A stretch of DNA of 8,243 bases from Chloroflexota bacterium (GTDB taxonomy: Bacteria; Chloroflexota; Limnocylindria; Limnocylindrales; CSP1-4), in the NCBI GenBank assembly GCA_013696275.1, contig JACCYW010000009.1:1-8243 (forward strand), given 5' to 3'. Positions 6,496 through 8,243 of the stretch are shown piece by piece. The stretch's first letter is position 1, and each line of letters opens with the position of its first letter. Under the pieces are notes generated by a model. It worked only from the letters and a program-made list of their open reading frames with translations. It was not told where the DNA came from and ran no database searches. The position numbers and the translations under genes were made by a program.

Positions 6496-6517
6496 ACTTC
6501 GTGGTGCCGTGGCTGAC

Positions 6518-6546
6518 GCACTGCGAGATCCGCACGGTCGCAGTGC
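6518..6546. promoter_or_regulatory. 9-bp perfect inverted repeat upstream of the potA promoter
   Basis: GCACTGCGA (6518-6526) and TCGCAGTGC (6538-6546) are exact reverse complements with an 11-bp spacer. The half-site centres are 20 bp apart, about two helical turns. The dyad ends 22 bp before the potA -35 box, a usual place for an activator or repressor dimer. No T-run follows, so it is not a terminator. Confidence 0.45.
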
Positions 6547-6591
6547 CTCCGGCGCGCAGAATCGCACGCCATAAACAATGTCCCGGCAGAG

Positions 6592-6728
6592 AGCAGCCCA
6601 GCCGGTGGAGCCTCCGGCGGAGCGGCTGCAGCGGTCCGACCGTCCGCTCAGCCAGCAGCCCAGCCGGTGAGCGCCCGGCCGGCCGGCTCCAGCGGCCCGG
6701 TGGTCCGGTCAGCGAGCAGCCGGTGGTC
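6592..6728. repeat. Degenerate ~62-bp tandem repeats in the divergent intergenic region
   Basis: The 16-mer AGCAGCCCAGCCGGTG occurs exactly at 6592-6607 and 6654-6669, and a shortened copy (AGCAGC then CGGTGG) begins at 6715, giving a period of 61-62 bp. The rest of each unit is also related: CGGCTGCAGCGG (6623-6634) matches CGGCTCCAGCGG (6684-6695), and each unit ends near a 'tCAGC' motif. Short dyads lie inside, such as CTCCG/CGGAG (6612-6622), CGGTC/GACCG (6632-6642) and CCGGTGG/CCACCGG (6720-6749). No convincing protein is encoded on either strand. Confidence 0.55.
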
Positions 6729-6799
6729 GGCCCGTGCGTTGCCCACCGGTTGAGTCGCGCGCTCTGGTGCGTGCTCAGGGCCATCTCCGACCTACTGGC

Positions 6800-6805
6800 T
6801 AAGAT
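6800..6805 (+). promoter_or_regulatory. -10 element of a probably leaderless mrp promoter
   Basis: TAAGAT (6800-6805) fits the TANNNT -10 pattern. Seven bases from its last T, the expected transcript start, is the A of the ATG at 6812. No Shine-Dalgarno sequence lies before either ATG (6806 or 6812), and no clear -35 box is seen. This arrangement is typical of leaderless genes in Actinomycetota, Deinococcota and several other lineages. Confidence 0.4.
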
Positions 6806-6811
6806 ATGGCC

Positions 6812-7882
6812 ATGATCTCTGAGTCCGCAATCTTCGAAGCGCTGCGCGCGGTCCAGGAGCCTGAGCTGGGCCGGGACATCGTCACCCTCCAGATGGTCAA
6901 GGATGTCTCGGTCGAGCCATCATCGGCGGTCTCGCTGACCATCGAGCTGACCACGCCGGCCTGTCCGCTCAAGGATGAGATCGAGGGCAACGTGCGCGTC
7001 GCCCTGGCCGGCCTGGGTGCTACTGACGTGACCATCACCTGGGGCGCCATGGTCCGTCGGGCGACGCCCCAGCGGTCGGAGCAACTAGTGCCCGGGGTCA
7101 AGAACATCCTGGCCGTGGCGTCGGGCAAGGGGGGCGTCGGCAAGACGACCATCGCCACCAACCTGGCCGTGGCGCTGGCCATCGATGGTGCATCGGTCGG
7201 TCTCCTGGACGCAGACATCACCGGGCCCAACGTGCCCCTGATGCTAGGCGTCGAAGGGGCGCCGGTGGCCAGCGCAGAGGGCAAGATCAGTCCCCTCGAG
7301 CGTTACGGCGTCAAGGTCATCTCCATCCAGTTCTTCGTGCCCGAGGGCCAGCCCATCGTGTGGCGCGGACCGCTGGTCGGCGGTGCGATACAGCAGTTCC
7401 TGCGCGACGTCGACTGGGGTGAGCTGGACTACCTGGTCATCGACCTGCCGCCCGGTACCTCCGATGCCCAGTTGACGCTGGCGCAGGCGGTGCCGATCTC
7501 AGGTTCCGTGCTGGTCACGACCCCACAGGACGTGGCCATCCAGGACGTCACCAAGGCGCTCGCCATGTTCCGCCGCATGAGCGTCCCGGTCATCGGTGTG
7601 GTGGAGAACATGAGCGCCTTCATCTGCCCCCACTGCGGCGACTCGACGGAGATCTTCGGACGCGGTGGGGGCGAGGGCTTCGCCCGCCGCCACGAGCTCG
7701 AATTCCTGGGGGGCATACCGCTGGATGTGCGAGTGCGGCAAGGTGGAGACGCGGGCATCCCGGCCGTTGCGCAACGCGACCCGGGTGCCGCGGCGGACGC
7801 TCTGCGCGCGCTGGCGCGGACGGTGGCGGCTCGGATGAGCGTCCGCGCCGCCCGCCAGGAGCCCGTCCTCTCCATCACCTGA
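6812..7882 (+). CDS. mrp: Mrp/ApbC/NBP35-family P-loop ATPase, iron-sulphur cluster carrier
   Basis: This cytoplasmic ATPase binds and transfers Fe-S clusters to target proteins. The 356-residue product has an N-terminal MIP18/DUF59 domain (about 3-78; PELGRDIV at 17-24 and TPACPLKD at 48-55 with Cys51) fused to a SIMIBI-class ATPase. The ATPase shows the deviant Walker A GKGGVGKTT (105-113) with its signature first Lys, DADITGPN (133-140), DLPPGTSD (211-218), and CPHC (272-275), whose two cysteines bridge a cluster at the dimer interface in the family. Fusion and length are normal. I chose the second ATG (6812) over the one at 6806 because the -10 element predicts transcription starting there and because family members usually begin with an M(I/L)(S/T)-type start directly before the DUF59 helix. 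It is divergent from potA and convergent with the next gene, so it is probably monocistronic. Its function is not linked to polyamine uptake in any way I can see. Confidence 0.93.
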   Translation: MISESAIFEALRAVQEPELGRDIVTLQMVKDVSVEPSSAVSLTIELTTPACPLKDEIEGNVRVALAGLGATDVTITWGAMVRRATPQRSEQLVPGVKNILAVASGKGGVGKTTIATNLAVALAIDGASVGLLDADITGPNVPLMLGVEGAPVASAEGKISPLERYGVKVISIQFFVPEGQPIVWRGPLVGGAIQQFLRDVDWGELDYLVIDLPPGTSDAQLTLAQAVPISGSVLVTTPQDVAIQDVTKALAMFRRMSVPVIGVVENMSAFICPHCGDSTEIFGRGGGEGFARRHELEFLGGIPLDVRVRQGGDAGIPAVAQRDPGAAADALRALARTVAARMSVRAARQEPVLSIT

Positions 7883-7894
7883 CCGCCCGTCATC

Positions 7895-7916
7895 CGGCGC
7901 GCCATCGGTCGCGCCG
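7895..7916. terminator. GC-rich hairpin between convergent genes, possible bidirectional terminator
   Basis: CGGCGCG (7895-7901) and CGCGCCG (7910-7916) pair perfectly around an 8-base loop, in the 35-bp gap between the mrp stop and the stop of the opposing gene. There is no U-run on either side, so classical intrinsic termination is not shown. GC-rich organisms often use such I-shaped hairpins. An alternative pairing is ATCGG/CCGAT (7904-7918). Confidence 0.4.
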
Positions 7917-7917
7917 A

Positions 7918-8243
7918 TCACCCATCGCTCTTCGCCGAGCCCAACAGCTGCCACAGCTCAGCGGCGGCGGTGATAGCGGCTCGCCGTCGGCCCTCATCGC
8001 CGATCAGGAATGCCGTTCGTGTCTCGCGGTGGACACGGTCGGGATCGCTGGCCGCCTCGCCCAGGTCGATGGCGATGGTCACGGCAGTGTCCCCGCCGCG
8101 CTCACGCGCACGGATGGCCAGACCGATGTCTGCGTCGGCGAAGCCTCGGACGTAGGCGGCGAAGGTCCGGATGTCCGGATGCCGGCTGGCCAGTGCGCCA
8201 CCCGGCGCGAGCGTCTCGGCGAAGAGAAGCCACTCCGCTGGAC
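7918..8243 (-). CDS. Unrecognised protein, C-terminal part
   Basis: An open frame enters from the right edge and ends at TGA (7920-7918), giving the last 107 residues of a protein whose start lies outside. The sequence is coherent rather than low-complexity: WLLFAETLAPGG (4-15), a likely helix RHPDIRTFAAYVRGFADADIG (split around 20-40), a beta-like TAVTIAIDLGE (52-62), and a C-terminal helix RRRAAITAAAELWQLL (85-100) with a short polar tail. I see no signal, membrane segment or catalytic motif, and I do not recognise the family. Support for coding comes from the uninterrupted frame to the window edge, the natural composition, and the stop placed just after the convergent mrp gene with a hairpin between them. 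Confidence 0.6.
   Translation of the reverse strand, partial: PAEWLLFAETLAPGGALASRHPDIRTFAAYVRGFADADIGLAIRARERGGDTAVTIAIDLGEAASDPDRVHRETRTAFLIGDEGRRRAAITAAAELWQLLGSAKSDG

Larger units (their letters stand above)
6373..6811. other. Divergent intergenic region between potA and mrp
   Basis: This 439-bp stretch contains no supported gene. Open frames of about 120 codons on both strands are Arg/Pro/Ser-rich, lack ribosome sites and run through the repeats and the promoter. It holds, from left to right, the potA ribosome site, the 13-bp palindrome, the potA promoter, the 9-bp inverted repeat, the ~62-bp tandem repeats and the mrp -10 element. Confidence 0.6.

Noticed and set aside
6592..6728. CRISPR array
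   Set aside because: Only two exact copies of a 16-mer plus one decayed copy are present, and the spacers are themselves related to each other.
6407..6784. Minus-strand open frame of 125 codons in the potA-mrp gap
   Set aside because: It runs through the tandem repeats and the potA promoter, is Arg/Pro/Ser-rich and has no ribosome site or family resemblance.
6456..6815. Plus-strand open frame of 119 codons running into mrp
   Set aside because: It overlaps the repeats and the mrp start in another frame, with low-complexity composition and no ribosome site.
7499..7954. Minus-strand frame of 151 codons opposite the end of mrp
   Set aside because: It overlaps conserved Mrp motifs and ends in a composition typical of antisense frames. 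The real minus-strand gene here ends at 7918 in a different frame.

Overview
The window is GC-rich bacterial DNA. It has tightly packed genes, ATG and GTG starts, a Tat-type lipoprotein with a Ser/Pro/Thr/Gly-rich linker, and one gene that looks leaderless. This fits a Chloroflexota or Actinomycetota-like lineage. I cannot name the organism, and that placement is inference. I see no tRNA, rRNA, CRISPR array, insertion sequence or phage gene.

Layout. (1) 1-265, minus strand: start of a GTG-initiated extracellular solute-binding protein of the peptide/nickel family (SBP_bac_5), cut by the left edge. (2) 266-693: intergenic, with a weak promoter candidate, a perfect operator-like palindrome (362-379) and a long imperfect hairpin (491-597). 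(3) 694-6372, minus strand: a five-gene operon transcribed in the order potA (ATPase), potD (Tat lipoprotein binding protein), potB and potC (permeases), then a class III PLP aminotransferase. PotB/PotC overlap by 1 bp and PotC/aminotransferase by 4 bp, so these three are probably translationally coupled. The only sizeable gap, between potD and potB, holds a 20-bp tandem repeat that forms a chain of tiny overlapping ORFs running into the potB start. (4) 6373-6811: divergent intergenic region with a near-consensus promoter for the pot operon, two inverted repeats flanking it, and degenerate ~62-bp tandem repeats. (5) 6812-7882, plus strand: an Mrp/ApbC/NBP35-type P-loop ATPase with an N-terminal MIP18/DUF59 domain, probably translated from a leaderless mRNA. 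(6) 7918-8243, minus strand: C-terminal part of an unrecognised protein, convergent with mrp.

How the genes work together. PotD would capture a polyamine (putrescine or spermidine) or similar cationic amine outside the membrane. PotB/PotC with the PotA ATPase would import it. The co-transcribed aminotransferase would then remove an amino group from the amine or from the GABA derived from it, feeding nitrogen and carbon into central metabolism. Mrp is an iron-sulphur cluster carrier/assembly ATPase and looks functionally independent, sharing only the divergent intergenic region. I found no clear novel multi-gene system. The most interesting unexplained structures are non-coding: the 107-nt hairpin, the potB mini-ORF leader and the repeat-rich divergent promoter region.
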